Source: Xanthobacter dioxanivorans (lineage in GTDB: Bacteria > Pseudomonadota > Alphaproteobacteria > Rhizobiales > Xanthobacteraceae). From it: a stretch of DNA of 64,000 bases. The notes under the pieces were generated by a model that searched no databases, had not been told where the DNA came from, and saw only the letters and a program-made list of their open reading frames with translations. The translations under genes were made by a program, and so were the position numbers. Positions within the stretch are counted from its first letter, which is position 1. Each line of letters begins with the position of its first letter. Below, one piece after another: positions 55,668 to 63,982 of this stretch. The DNA is taken from the NCBI RefSeq assembly GCF_016807805.1, contig NZ_CP063362.1:1302001-1366000 (forward strand), given 5' to 3'.

Positions 55668-56630
55668 ATGACCAGTCCGCACAGATCGCCCTCCCCCGCC
55701 CGGCCGGAACCCCATGCCGCAGGGGGCGCGAAGACCTTCCTCCTCGCCGGGACGACCGTGTCCCCGCCGCCCCTCTCGCCGGGCCTGCACGTGGTGGCGA
55801 CCCCCATCGGCAACCTCGCCGACGTCACGATCCGTGCCCTGGAGACCCTGGCGGCGGCGGACATCATCGCCTGCGAGGACACCCGCATGTCCCGCCGCCT
55901 GCTGGACCGCTACGGCATCACCACCTCCCTCGTGCCATACCACGACCACAACGGCGCCAGCGCCCGGCCGAAGCTGCTGGCCCGGCTGGCCGGCGGGGCG
56001 CGGGTCGCCCTCATCTCGGACGCGGGCACGCCCCTGGTCTCCGATCCCGGCTTCAAGCTGGTGGTGGAAGCGGCCGAGGCCGGCCACAAGGTGCATCCCG
56101 TGCCCGGCGCCTCGGCGCTGCTCGCCGCCCTCGTCGCCGCCGGCCTGCCCACCGACTGCTTCCTGTTCGACGGCTTCCTGCCACCGAAGGGCGGCCAGCG
56201 CAGGAACCGCATCGCCGCGCTCGCCACGGTTCCGGCCACCCTCGTCTTCTACGAGAGCGGCCCGCGCCTGGCCGAAAGCCTCGCCGACCTTGCCGAGCGT
56301 CTCGGCCCCCGCAAGGCGGCCATCTGCCGCGAGCTGACCAAGACCTTCGAGGAGGTGCGCCGGGGCGACCTTCCCACCCTCGCCGCGCATTATGCCGGAG
56401 TGGAGGCTCCGCGGGGCGAGATCGTGCTCGTCATCGGCCCGCCGCTGGAGGAGGCCGCCGGCGATGCGGCGGTGGACGCAGCCCTCGCCCGCGCCCTCAG
56501 GGAGAGCTCGCTGAAGGACGCGGTGGCCGCCGTCGCGGCGGTGACCGGGCGTCCGAAACGCGAAGTCTATGCCCGGGCCCTCGCCGTGACCGAGGGCCGC
56601 TCCGGTCCGCAGCCCGCCGGCGATGACTGA
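55668..56630 (+). CDS. rsmI: 16S rRNA (cytidine-1402-2'-O)-methyltransferase
   Basis: A 320-residue member of the tetrapyrrole-methylase fold. The family pattern is LHVVATPIGNLADVTIRALE, ADIIACEDTRMSRRLLDRYG, LISDAGTPLVSDPGFKLV and FDGFLPPKGGQRRNRI. It methylates the ribose of C1402 in 16S rRNA. The N-terminal 40 residues are Pro/Ser-rich and variable. It overlaps yraN by 8 bases; the rsmI-yraN-gshB order is common in alphaproteobacteria. Confidence 0.95.
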   Translation: MTSPHRSPSPARPEPHAAGGAKTFLLAGTTVSPPPLSPGLHVVATPIGNLADVTIRALETLAAADIIACEDTRMSRRLLDRYGITTSLVPYHDHNGASARPKLLARLAGGARVALISDAGTPLVSDPGFKLVVEAAEAGHKVHPVPGASALLAALVAAGLPTDCFLFDGFLPPKGGQRRNRIAALATVPATLVFYESGPRLAESLADLAERLGPRKAAICRELTKTFEEVRRGDLPTLAAHYAGVEAPRGEIVLVIGPPLEEAAGDAAVDAALARALRESSLKDAVAAVAAVTGRPKREVYARALAVTEGRSGPQPAGDD

Positions 56631-57012
56631 GCCGCCGGCCTCGCCGGACACGCAGCGCCGCCGTGCCGCCCACGACCGGGGGCTCGCCGCGGAAGACCGC
56701 GCCGCCGCCCTGCTGGGCGCGCGGGGCTTCAACATCCTTGCCCGGCGCGTGCGCACCAAGGCCGGGGAGATCGATCTCATCGCGCGGCAGGGCGACCTGC
56801 TCGTCTTCTGCGAGGTGAAGCTCAGGGCCGGCCTCGCCGAGGCGGCCTTCTCCCTGCTGCCGCGCCAGCGGCGGCGCATCGCCGCCGCCGCAGCGGCCTA
56901 CCTCGCGGCGCACCCGGAATTGTCAGCCCTCAACATGCGCTTCGACGCGGTGCTGCTCGCCCGCACCGGCGAGGCCGAGCACCTGCCCGGCGCGTTCGAG
57001 GCGGAGTTCTGA
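56623..57012 (+). CDS. yraN: UPF0102/YraN-family endonuclease-like protein
   Basis: A 129-residue protein with the restriction-endonuclease-like core of UPF0102: GLAAEDRAAALLGARGFNIL, RRVRTKAGEIDLIARQGDLL and VFCEVKLRAG (the E-x-K catalytic-type motif). The start overlaps the rsmI end. Biochemical role undefined; possibly linked to DNA processing. Confidence 0.92.
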   Translation: MTEPPASPDTQRRRAAHDRGLAAEDRAAALLGARGFNILARRVRTKAGEIDLIARQGDLLVFCEVKLRAGLAEAAFSLLPRQRRRIAAAAAAYLAAHPELSALNMRFDAVLLARTGEAEHLPGAFEAEF

Positions 57013-57081
57013 AGCAAGGTGGCGGGGCGCGCCCGCCGCCTATAGATAAGGCGAAGCCCCCCGTGGGCGCCGGAGATTGCC

Positions 57082-58026
57082 ATGGCCCTCAAGGTCGCGG
57101 TCCAGATGGACCACATTGCCAACATCAACATTGCGGGCGATTCCACCTTCGCCCTCCTGCTCGAAGCCCAGCGGCGCGGGCACACGCTTTACCATTACAC
57201 GCCCGACCGCATGGCCATGCGCGACGGCCAGGTCTTCGCCACCATCGAGCCGCTCGAGGTGAAGGACGAGGCGGGAGCCCATTTCCTCCTCGGCGAGAAG
57301 CGGCGCGTGGCGCTCGGCGAGATGGACGTGGTGCTGATGCGCCAGGACCCGCCCTTCGACATGGCCTATGTGACGGCGACGCACCTGCTCGAGCGCATTC
57401 ATCCCAAGACGCTGGTGGTGAACGACCCGGCCCATGTGCGCAATGCGCCGGAGAAGATCTTCGTCACCGAGTTTCCCGAGCTGATGCCGCCCACGCTGAT
57501 CACCCGCGACCTCGACGAGATCAAGGCCTTCCGGGCCGAGTTCGGCGACGTGGTGATGAAACCGCTCTACGGCAATGGCGGGGCCGCCGTGTTCCGCCTG
57601 ACCGCCGACGACCTCAATTTCGGCTCGCTCTACGACCTGTTCGCCACCACCTTCCGCGAGCCCTGGGTGGTCCAGCGCTTCCTGCCCGCCGTGAAGCACG
57701 GCGACAAGCGCATCATCCTGGTGGACGGCGAGGCGGCCGGGGCGGTGAACCGGGTGCCCAGCGAGGGCGATCTTCGCTCGAACATGGTGCGCGGCGGCGC
57801 GGCGAAACCCACCGACCTCACCGACCGGGAACTGGAGATCTGCGCGCGCATTGGTCCTTCGCTGAAGAAGATGGGGCTCATCTTCGTGGGGATCGACGTG
57901 ATCGACGGCAACCTCACCGAGATCAACGTCACCTCGCCCACCGGGCTGCGCGCCATCAAGCGTCTCGGCGGACCGGACATTGCGGCGCAGATCTGGGACC
58001 GGATCGAGGAGAAGCGCGCGGCCTGA
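57082..58026 (+). CDS. gshB: Glutathione synthetase
   Basis: A 314-residue ATP-grasp ligase. It starts [20 protein letters not shown] and has [58 protein letters not shown] and [20 protein letters not shown]. It joins glycine to gamma-glutamylcysteine. A strong hairpin 14 bases past the stop probably ends the rsmI-yraN-gshB unit. Confidence 0.96.
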   Translation: MALKVAVQMDHIANINIAGDSTFALLLEAQRRGHTLYHYTPDRMAMRDGQVFATIEPLEVKDEAGAHFLLGEKRRVALGEMDVVLMRQDPPFDMAYVTATHLLERIHPKTLVVNDPAHVRNAPEKIFVTEFPELMPPTLITRDLDEIKAFRAEFGDVVMKPLYGNGGAAVFRLTADDLNFGSLYDLFATTFREPWVVQRFLPAVKHGDKRIILVDGEAAGAVNRVPSEGDLRSNMVRGGAAKPTDLTDRELEICARIGPSLKKMGLIFVGIDVIDGNLTEINVTSPTGLRAIKRLGGPDIAAQIWDRIEEKRAA

Positions 58027-58039
58027 GGCCGCACGCCGC

Positions 58040-58081
58040 CCCGGGGAACCCGGACCGCCCCGGAAGTCCGGGTTCCCCGGG
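58040..58081 (+). terminator. Perfect 16-bp hairpin after gshB
   Basis: CCCGGGGAACCCGGAC pairs perfectly with 58066-58081 around a 10-base loop. There is no T run, so it may act as an mRNA end-protector or a Rho-aided terminator. Confidence 0.65.
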
Positions 58082-58151
58082 CGTCGTGCCAGAAGTCCGT
58101 GTCCAGAAGGTCGTGCCCGGCCGCGGCACGGGACAAGCAACGGGAGCAGCC

Positions 58152-58463
58152 ATGGGACAGCCCTTCACCGCCTCCATTCCGCACCGCCTCGGCCAGGCGG
58201 AGGCGGTGCGGCGACTTCAGGTCGGGCTCACCACCGTGCGCGACCGCTTCGGCCGCCACATCACCCTCCTCGAGGAGGTGTGGACCGGCGCGCACCTGGA
58301 CTTCCGCATCGCCGCCCTCACCCAGACCGCAAACGGCACCCTGGACGTGACCGATGATGCCGTTCACCTCTCGGTGGAGCTGCCCTTCCTCCTCGACCTG
58401 CTGGCCCGCAAGGCGCAGGGGCTGATCAAGAAGCAGGGCACGCTGATGCTGGAGAAGAAATAG
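58152..58463 (+). CDS. Polyhydroxyalkanoic acid system protein
   Basis: A 103-residue protein starting MGQPFTASIPHRLGQAEAVR. The segments VSIPHRLGQAEA-like, DFRIAALTQTANGTLDVTDD and VELPFLLDLLARKAQGLIKK match the small PHA-granule-associated or regulatory family. These proteins are linked to polyhydroxybutyrate metabolism, although direct function is poorly known. A second copy of a PHA locus is not seen nearby. Confidence 0.82.
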   Translation: MGQPFTASIPHRLGQAEAVRRLQVGLTTVRDRFGRHITLLEEVWTGAHLDFRIAALTQTANGTLDVTDDAVHLSVELPFLLDLLARKAQGLIKKQGTLMLEKK

Positions 58464-58491
58464 GGCCGAGCCCAGGACCCCTCCGTCACCC

Positions 58492-59280
58492 TCACGCCGC
58501 TTCCAGCTCCAGGGTCAGGGTGTCGAGGGTGAAGGAACCGTCCGGCTCGAACTCGAAATGGCTGGCCACCTCCGCGGCCGCCCCGGCGAACAGGGAACGG
58601 ATCGCGGCCACGTGCAGGTCCGGCGTGCGGATGCGGGCGACCCAGGAGGCAAATTCCAGCCGCAGGCGCCGGCGCGCGGTGCGCGTCACCCGCAGGCGGG
58701 CGGTCTCCGCGAAATCCACCCATTCCGCCTCGCTGTAATCCCGGCCGTGCGAGGGATCGCGCAGGATCTCCACCGCCTGGAGGAAGCTGTCCGCCACGGG
58801 CCAGTCGGGGGCGATCACGTCCATGATCACCATCCGGCCCTCGTCCTTCAGCACGCGCCGCGCCTCATGCATCGCCGCCGGCACGTCGCGCCAGTGGTGC
58901 GCGCTGTAGCGGGAGGCCACCAGGTCGAAGCTGCCGTCGGCGAAAGGCAGGCGTTCGGCCACGCCCTGCTGGGTGACGATATTGTCGAAGCCGCGCCGCT
59001 GCGCCTCCGCCGTGACGGCGCCCAGCATGTCGGCGGAAAGGTCGTAGGCCACCACGGCGCCGGAATGGGGCGCGGCGGTGAAGCTCACATGGCCGCCGCC
59101 GCAGCCGAGGTCCAGCAGCCGGGCCGGGCGCAGATCCTCGACCAGTGCCGCCAGTGCTTCGAGATCGGCGCCACGCGCATGCACCGCGCTCGCCACATAG
59201 GCCGCCGCCTGCGGCCCGAACATCTCGGCCACGTGGCTGTCATGGCTGTGCACGCCGCCTTCCGAACCCGCCGCCCCCAT
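58492..59280 (-). CDS. Class I SAM-dependent methyltransferase
   Basis: A 262-residue UbiE/Coq5-like methyltransferase. ARLLDLGCGGGHVSFTAAPH is the SAM motif (about 52-71). VVAYDLSADMLGAVTAEA, SFDLVASRYSAHHWRDVPAA and VLKDEGRMVIMDVIAPDWPV follow the class I order. The SRYSAHHWRDV motif recurs in small-molecule methyltransferases of unknown substrate. GAGG nine bases upstream favours the start at 59280 over ATG 59295. Confidence 0.85.
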   Translation of the reverse strand: MGAAGSEGGVHSHDSHVAEMFGPQAAAYVASAVHARGADLEALAALVEDLRPARLLDLGCGGGHVSFTAAPHSGAVVAYDLSADMLGAVTAEAQRRGFDNIVTQQGVAERLPFADGSFDLVASRYSAHHWRDVPAAMHEARRVLKDEGRMVIMDVIAPDWPVADSFLQAVEILRDPSHGRDYSEAEWVDFAETARLRVTRTARRRLRLEFASWVARIRTPDLHVAAIRSLFAGAAAEVASHFEFEPDGSFTLDTLTLELEAA

Positions 59281-59423
59281 GGCCGCACACCTCATCCCGC
59301 CGAAGCTGCGCGGGAGCATAACCGGGAGCGGACGCCGCGCAAGCGGAATTGTTCCACTTTCGTTCTTGCCGCTGAGGCGTGTCTCGACTACCGTTGGTTG
59401 AGAGCATTCAGCGGGGGCGGGCG

Positions 59424-60956
59424 GTGATCCAGCGGGTTGCGACGGTCGCATTCGAAGGGGTGGAGGCGCGCCCCGTGGACGTGCAGGTGCACGTGGCCGC
59501 GGGCCTTCCGGCCTTCACCATCGTGGGGCTGCCGGACAAGGCGGTGACCGAGGCGAAGGAACGCGTGCGCGCCGCCCTCATCGCCTCCGGGCTCGCGCTT
59601 CCCGCGCGGCGCATCACCGTGAACCTCGCCCCGGCCGACCTGCCCAAGGAGGGTTCGCATTACGACCTGCCCATCGCCCTCGGGCTGATGGCAGCCATCG
59701 GCGCCATCCCGTCGGACGCCCTCGACGGCTTCACGGTGGTGGGTGAGCTGGCGCTGGACGGGGCCATCGCCGCGGTGGCCGGCGCGCTGCCCGCCGCCAT
59801 CGGCGCGAACGCCCGTGGCCATGGCCTGATCTGCCCGGCGCCCTGCGGCGCGGAGGCCGCCTGGGCGAGCCCGGACATGGAGATCCTCGCGCCCCAATCC
59901 CTCATCCAGCTGGCCAACCACATGACCGGCCGGCAGGTGATGGGACGGCCCGAACCGAGGATGAAGGCGCCGGGGGAAACCATGCTCGACCTGAGGGATG
60001 TGAAGGGCCAGGAGACCGCAAAGCGTGCCCTCGAGGTCGCGGCGGCGGGCGGGCACAACCTTCTCTTCATTGGTCCGCCCGGCGCGGGAAAGTCCATGCT
60101 GGCGCAGCGGCTTCCCTCGATCCTGCCATCTTTGTCGCCGGCCGAGATGCTGGATGTGTCCATGATCGCCTCGGTGGCCGGAGCGATCGAGGACGGCGCC
60201 CTCATGGATCGCCGCCCGTTCCGCGCGCCCCACCACTCCGCCAGCATGGCCGCCATGGTCGGCGGCGGCGCCAAGGCGAAGCCGGGCGAGGTCTCCCTCG
60301 CCCATAACGGCGTCCTGTTCCTCGACGAATTGCCGGAATTCTCGCCCCAGGTGCTGGATTCGCTGCGCCAGCCGCTGGAGAGCGGCGAGGTGCTGATTGC
60401 GCGGGCCAATCACCGCGTCACCTATCCCGCGCGGTTCCAGCTGATCGCCGCCATGAACCCCTGCCGATGCGGCCGGGCGGGGGAGCCCGGCTTCACCTGC
60501 AAGCGGGGGCCGCGCTGCGCGGATGAATACCAGGCGCGACTCTCCGGCCCCTTCCTCGATCGCATCGACCTGCATCTGGAGGTGCCGGCCGTCTCCGCCT
60601 CCGACCTGGTCCTGCCGGCGCCCACCGAAGGCTCGCGGGAGGTGGCGGCGCGGGTGGCTCTGGCGCGGGAAATCCAGATGGAGCGCTACGCCGCTCTCGG
60701 GCGGCCGGACGTGCGGACCAATGCCGCCGCCTCCGGCCCCCTTCTGGAGCAGGTGGCGGTCCCGGACGCCGCGGGCGCAGCCTTGCTGCGCGATGCGGCG
60801 GACGCCATGCGTCTCAGCGCCCGCGGCTACCACAGGGTGCTCAAGGTGGCGCGGACCCTCGCCGACCTCGACGGGGCGGAAGGCGTCGGCCGGCGCCATC
60901 TCGCGGAAGCGCTGGCCTACCGCGCCGCCGCCGAGCGCCCGCGTGCCGCCGCCTGA
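59424..60956 (+). CDS. comM: YifB/ComM-family Mg-chelatase-like ATPase
   Basis: A 510-residue AAA+ protein with a GTG start (VIQRVATVAFEGVEARPVDV). The N-terminal domain has GLPAFTIVGLPDKAVTEAKE. The AAA+ core has GPPGAGKSMLAQRLP (Walker A), NGVLFLDELPEFSPQVL (Walker B), NPCRCGRAGEPGFTCKRGP and DRIDLHLEVP. ComM is a helicase promoting branch migration during natural transformation in some bacteria; in others (YifB) its role is less clear. A longer start at GTG 59379 is possible but not typical. Confidence 0.93.
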   Translation: MIQRVATVAFEGVEARPVDVQVHVAAGLPAFTIVGLPDKAVTEAKERVRAALIASGLALPARRITVNLAPADLPKEGSHYDLPIALGLMAAIGAIPSDALDGFTVVGELALDGAIAAVAGALPAAIGANARGHGLICPAPCGAEAAWASPDMEILAPQSLIQLANHMTGRQVMGRPEPRMKAPGETMLDLRDVKGQETAKRALEVAAAGGHNLLFIGPPGAGKSMLAQRLPSILPSLSPAEMLDVSMIASVAGAIEDGALMDRRPFRAPHHSASMAAMVGGGAKAKPGEVSLAHNGVLFLDELPEFSPQVLDSLRQPLESGEVLIARANHRVTYPARFQLIAAMNPCRCGRAGEPGFTCKRGPRCADEYQARLSGPFLDRIDLHLEVPAVSASDLVLPAPTEGSREVAARVALAREIQMERYAALGRPDVRTNAAASGPLLEQVAVPDAAGAALLRDAADAMRLSARGYHRVLKVARTLADLDGAEGVGRRHLAEALAYRAAAERPRAAA

Positions 60957-61182
60957 CCCGGTGCAGGCCGCCATGCCACTTTACGGCGCAGGCGGTGGGC
61001 GCTCGCGCGGACCGTGGCGATCTGGATCAGGGCACCGGCATGCCCGCGCGCATCACGGGCATGCGAAGGCCAGCCGGAATCCGGTGGTTGGGGCGGCCGC
61101 CGGAGCACGGGGCGCCCCGCCCGCCCGACCGACCGCGGCGCGCAGGCCGCCCGGCCAATGCCATCGGCGGCCTGGGCCGGCC

Positions 61183-61794
61183 TCAGCGGATGGCGTTGAC
61201 CGCGATGCCTTCCAGATAGGTGATCTGGGCCAGATCGCCCGGCTCCACCTGCTGCAGGTCGGCGAGCACCTGGGCCCTGGAGGCCTTCAGGGTGCGCACC
61301 ACGCCGTCGAGTCCCTCGAATGTGACGGTGCCCGCCGCCTTGTCGATGGCCACGAAAATGGTGGTGATCGTCACCTCGCGCACGCCGAAGCCCTCGGGCC
61401 AGCCGGGTAGGCCGGCATTGAGCGCCACCTCGTTCACCACCTCGCCGGGCCGGCCCTGGCGGGCCTTGCCGAGCGCGGTCACCTCACCCGGCGCCACGCG
61501 GATGATCAGGGTCTCGCTGTTCCGGAAGGCGCTGAGGTCGCCGAGAAGGGGCGGCGCGATCACCGCCCAGCGGCGGCCGTACGGCCCCTCCAACACCACG
61601 CGGCGGGTGACCGGATCGGCAGAAACGAACTGGGCCCGGTAGGTGAGGACCGTGACCTGCCCCACGCCCTGGACCTCGATGGTATCCACCTCGGCCGGAG
61701 TGGGTCGCAGCTGCGCCTGCGCCGGGCTTGCCGCGGCCAGCGCCACGCCGGCGGCAAGGGCGAGGCCCGCCGCCATATGGCTGAACTTCCTCAT
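61183..61794 (-). CDS. Secreted protein of unknown function
   Basis: A 203-residue protein with GGGGGG ahead of the ATG. A signal peptide (1-27, ending SPAQAQ) is followed by a beta-rich pattern: VDTIEVQGVGQVTVLTYRAQ, VTRRVVLEGPYGRRWAVIAP, AAGTVTFEGLDGVVRTLKAS and AQITYLEGIAVNAI. Similar short periplasmic proteins with a DPVTRRV-type repeat of strands occur widely in proteobacteria without known function. The repeated pattern of modified-then-read-out strands suggests two related beta domains. Confidence 0.75.
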   Translation of the reverse strand: MRKFSHMAAGLALAAGVALAAASPAQAQLRPTPAEVDTIEVQGVGQVTVLTYRAQFVSADPVTRRVVLEGPYGRRWAVIAPPLLGDLSAFRNSETLIIRVAPGEVTALGKARQGRPGEVVNEVALNAGLPGWPEGFGVREVTITTIFVAIDKAAGTVTFEGLDGVVRTLKASRAQVLADLQQVEPGDLAQITYLEGIAVNAIR

Positions 61795-61895
61795 GATGCC
61801 CCCCGATCGAATCACGCCGGCCTGGACCCGGCCATGCCGGCTATCATCCGGCAGCGGGGCCGGCAAGGCGCGCCGGCGCGGCCCTGCCGCCGGCA

Positions 61896-61924
61896 TTGTC
61901 ACATCAGCGTTGGAAATCTATGGT
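61896..61924 (+). promoter_or_regulatory. Candidate sigma-70 promoter upstream of olsB-like gene
   Basis: TTGTCA (61896-61901), 17 bases, TATGGT (61919-61924). It points to the olsB-like gene with a leader of about 280 bases. Confidence 0.4.
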
Positions 61925-62067
61925 GTTGGTGACATTCACATCCTGCCGTCGGCACCGAGCCCTCGGCGGATGGGGGCACTGGGCCGGGGCTTCCAGCCCG
62001 GGGATGTGTGCACAAGGCTTGGTGCGCCGGCGTCGGTTGACGGTGAAGTTCGTGGGTGGCGTTGGTC

Positions 62068-62127
62068 GATGACGACCGGCGGGATGGCGGCTCACAAGAT
62101 GGCGGCTAGCAAGACGGCGACTCGCCG
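62068..62127. repeat. 15-bp tandem repeat, four units, upstream of olsB-like gene
   Basis: GATGGCGGCTCACAA and GATGGCGGCTAGCAA are flanked by diverged units at 62068 and 62113. Noncoding or in a doubtful small frame. Confidence 0.7.
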
Positions 62128-62211
62128 ACCGAGACTGGAGCGGGCGCCCCGCGTGCCTTCGCACGGCGCGGGCGGACGCCTCCAGCGGCGGCCCAAGGAG
62201 GGGGTCGTTGC

Positions 62212-63354
62212 ATGAAACGTTCCGAACAAACGGATCCCGGGTTCAACCTCCCGGCGCTTTTCGGGCGGGGAATCGACGTTGCGCGGGACCTCGCCAAGGA
62301 CTTGGCCAAGGACCTGGCCAAGGATTGGACCAGGGATTTGGCACGGCATCCTGGCCACAATACCGCGGCGCCGCGGCCCGCCTTTCTCGAGCCAGACGCC
62401 GCCTTTCCCGCATTGTTTGACAAATTCGCACCCAGGCCGGTTCCCGCCAAGCCGGGCTTGCCCACGCCGCAGAAGCTGGTGGCGGACCTGCGCGCCTATT
62501 CGGGCATCCGCCACAAGGACGCCCTGCCGCCGGACGATGATGGCCTCGTCCTGGGGCGCCTCGGCGCCCTCGAGGTGCGGCTGGCGCGCACCGCGCGGGA
62601 CGTGCGCCGCGCCCAGCGCCTGCGCTACAAGGTCTTCTACGAAGAGATGTCGGCGGTGCCGGACGCCGGCACCCGCCTCGCCCGACGCGACATGGACAGC
62701 TTCGATTCCATCTGCGAGCACCTGCTCGTCCTCGATCACGAGGCGGGAAAGGTGGTGCTGGGCCGGCGCAAGCCAAAGGTGGTTGGCACTTACCGTCTGC
62801 TGCGGCAGGAAGTGGCCCGGCGCCACGGCGGCTTCTATACCCAGGGCGAGTTCGACGTGAACGGCGTCATCGCCGCCCATCCGGACCTGAAATTCCTGGA
62901 GCTCGGCCGCTCCTGCGTGCTCAAGCCATACCGCAACAAGCGCACGGTGGAACTGCTCTGGCACGGGGTGTGGACCTACATCCTGCGCAACAAGATCGAC
63001 GCCATGTTCGGCTGCGCCAGCCTGGAGGGCACGAACCCCGACGCCCTCGCGTTGCCCCTCTCCTTCCTCCACCACAACGCACTGGCCCCCGAGGAATGGC
63101 GCGCCCGCGCCGTCGAGAGCCGGTACGTGGCCATGGACCGCATGGCCAGGACGGAGATCAGCCCCAAGGCCGCGCTGCAGGCATTGCCACCGCTCATCAA
63201 GGGCTATCTGCGCCTCGGCGGTTTCGTCGGCGACGGCGCGGTGGTGGACCACCAGTTCGGTACCACCGACGTGCTCATCATCCTGCCGGTGTCGGTCATC
63301 AGCCCGCGCTACGTGGAGCATTTCGGGCCCACCGCGAACCGCCACGCCATCTGA
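62212..63354 (+). CDS. olsB: GNAT-fold acyltransferase, OlsB-like (ornithine lipid synthesis)
   Basis: A 380-residue protein. The unusual N-terminal stretch (residues 26-45) is a charged repeat, DLAK three times then DWTR and DLAR. The C-terminal 280 residues match hemolysin-like ornithine N-acyltransferases: VRRAQRLRYKVFYEEMSAVP, ICEHLLVLDHEAGKVVLGRR, VVGTYRLLRQEVARRHGGFY, FLELGRSCVLKPYRNKRTVE and GCASLEGTNPDALALPLSFL. OlsB makes lyso-ornithine lipid from ornithine and 3-hydroxyacyl-ACP. OlsA is not in the window. The PPLIKGYLRLGGFVGDGAVV region is typical of OlsB. Confidence 0.8.
   Translation: MKRSEQTDPGFNLPALFGRGIDVARDLAKDLAKDLAKDWTRDLARHPGHNTAAPRPAFLEPDAAFPALFDKFAPRPVPAKPGLPTPQKLVADLRAYSGIRHKDALPPDDDGLVLGRLGALEVRLARTARDVRRAQRLRYKVFYEEMSAVPDAGTRLARRDMDSFDSICEHLLVLDHEAGKVVLGRRKPKVVGTYRLLRQEVARRHGGFYTQGEFDVNGVIAAHPDLKFLELGRSCVLKPYRNKRTVELLWHGVWTYILRNKIDAMFGCASLEGTNPDALALPLSFLHHNALAPEEWRARAVESRYVAMDRMARTEISPKAALQALPPLIKGYLRLGGFVGDGAVVDHQFGTTDVLIILPVSVISPRYVEHFGPTANRHAI
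62287..62346. repeat. 12-bp coding tandem repeat, five units
   Basis: GACCTCGCCAAG, GACTTGGCCAAG, GACCTGGCCAAG, GATTGGACCAGG and GATTTGGCACGG in direct succession. They encode four-residue units in the OlsB-like N-terminus. Confidence 0.88.
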
Positions 63355-63497
63355 TCCCGCCGGACCCGGATCCCCGCCGGGCGGCGGAGGGAGGCCGACC
63401 ACCGCGCGCCGCACATCCCAGCAGCGGGTTGGAGGCGGTTCTGGCCACGACCGGCGAAAAGCCGAATCCCTTCCCGTCGGCTATGCTTGCGTGATTC

Positions 63498-63543
63498 ACC
63501 CTTCGAGGGATGGAAGCGCGGGCGTTTCCATCCCTCGAAGGGT
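63498..63543. repeat. Perfect 18-bp hairpin upstream of arfB
   Basis: Arms 63498-63515 and 63526-63543 are exactly complementary around a 10-base loop; the arm contains CCTTCGAGGGATGGAA. It lies 17 bases before the arfB ATG. It would occlude the leader if transcribed, or act as the terminator of the olsB-like gene. Confidence 0.8.
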
Positions 63544-63559
63544 CGCGCCAGGACCCGCC

Positions 63560-63982
63560 ATGATCGAGATCACCTCCCGCATCGCCATTCCCGAGGATGA
63601 GATCGAGCTTGTCTTCGTGCGCGCCTCCGGCCCCGGCGGGCAGAACGTGAACAAGGTATCGAGCGCCGTGCAGCTGCGCTTCGACGCAGCCGGCTCGGCG
63701 CATCTGCCGGAGGGCGTGAAAAACCGTCTCGTCCGCCTCGCCGGCCGGCGCATGACCCAGGATGGGGTCATCGTCATCCAGGCGCAGCGCTTTCGCACCC
63801 AGGAACGCAACCGCGAGGACGCCATATCCCGCCTGGTTGAACTGATCCGCAGCGCCACCGTGGTGGCCCCGGTGCGGCGGCCGACGCGTCCCACCCTGGC
63901 ATCCAAGGAAAGGCGGCTCGCATCCAAGGAGCGCCGGGGCCAGGTGAAGTCGCTGCGCCGCGACAAGCCGCCGGCGGACTGA
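63560..63982 (+). CDS. arfB: Alternative ribosome-rescue factor ArfB (peptidyl-tRNA hydrolase)
   Basis: A 140-residue protein with the release-factor GGQ motif in FVRASGPGGQNVNKVSSAVQ (Gly-Gly-Gln about 27-29). The basic tail (ERRLASKERRGQVKSLRRDK) enters the mRNA channel of stalled ribosomes. It hydrolyses peptidyl-tRNA on non-stop ribosomes. Start 63560 (MIEITSRIAIPEDEIELVFV) is just past a long hairpin; an upstream in-frame ATG at 63491 would read through the hairpin and is unlikely. Confidence 0.94.
   Translation: MIEITSRIAIPEDEIELVFVRASGPGGQNVNKVSSAVQLRFDAAGSAHLPEGVKNRLVRLAGRRMTQDGVIVIQAQRFRTQERNREDAISRLVELIRSATVVAPVRRPTRPTLASKERRLASKERRGQVKSLRRDKPPAD

Larger units (their letters stand above)
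61795..62211. other. Intergenic region upstream of olsB-like gene
   Basis: About 417 bases with a promoter-like pair (61896-61924) and a 15-bp repeat array (62068-62127). A 48-codon frame (62069-62215) overlaps the next start by ATGA, but it runs through the repeats and lacks a ribosome-binding site. No convincing gene is present. Confidence 0.45.

Noticed and set aside
62069..62215. A 48-codon frame overlapping the olsB-like start by ATGA
   Set aside because: It is made largely of the 15-bp repeat, lacks a ribosome-binding site and has Arg-rich noise composition.
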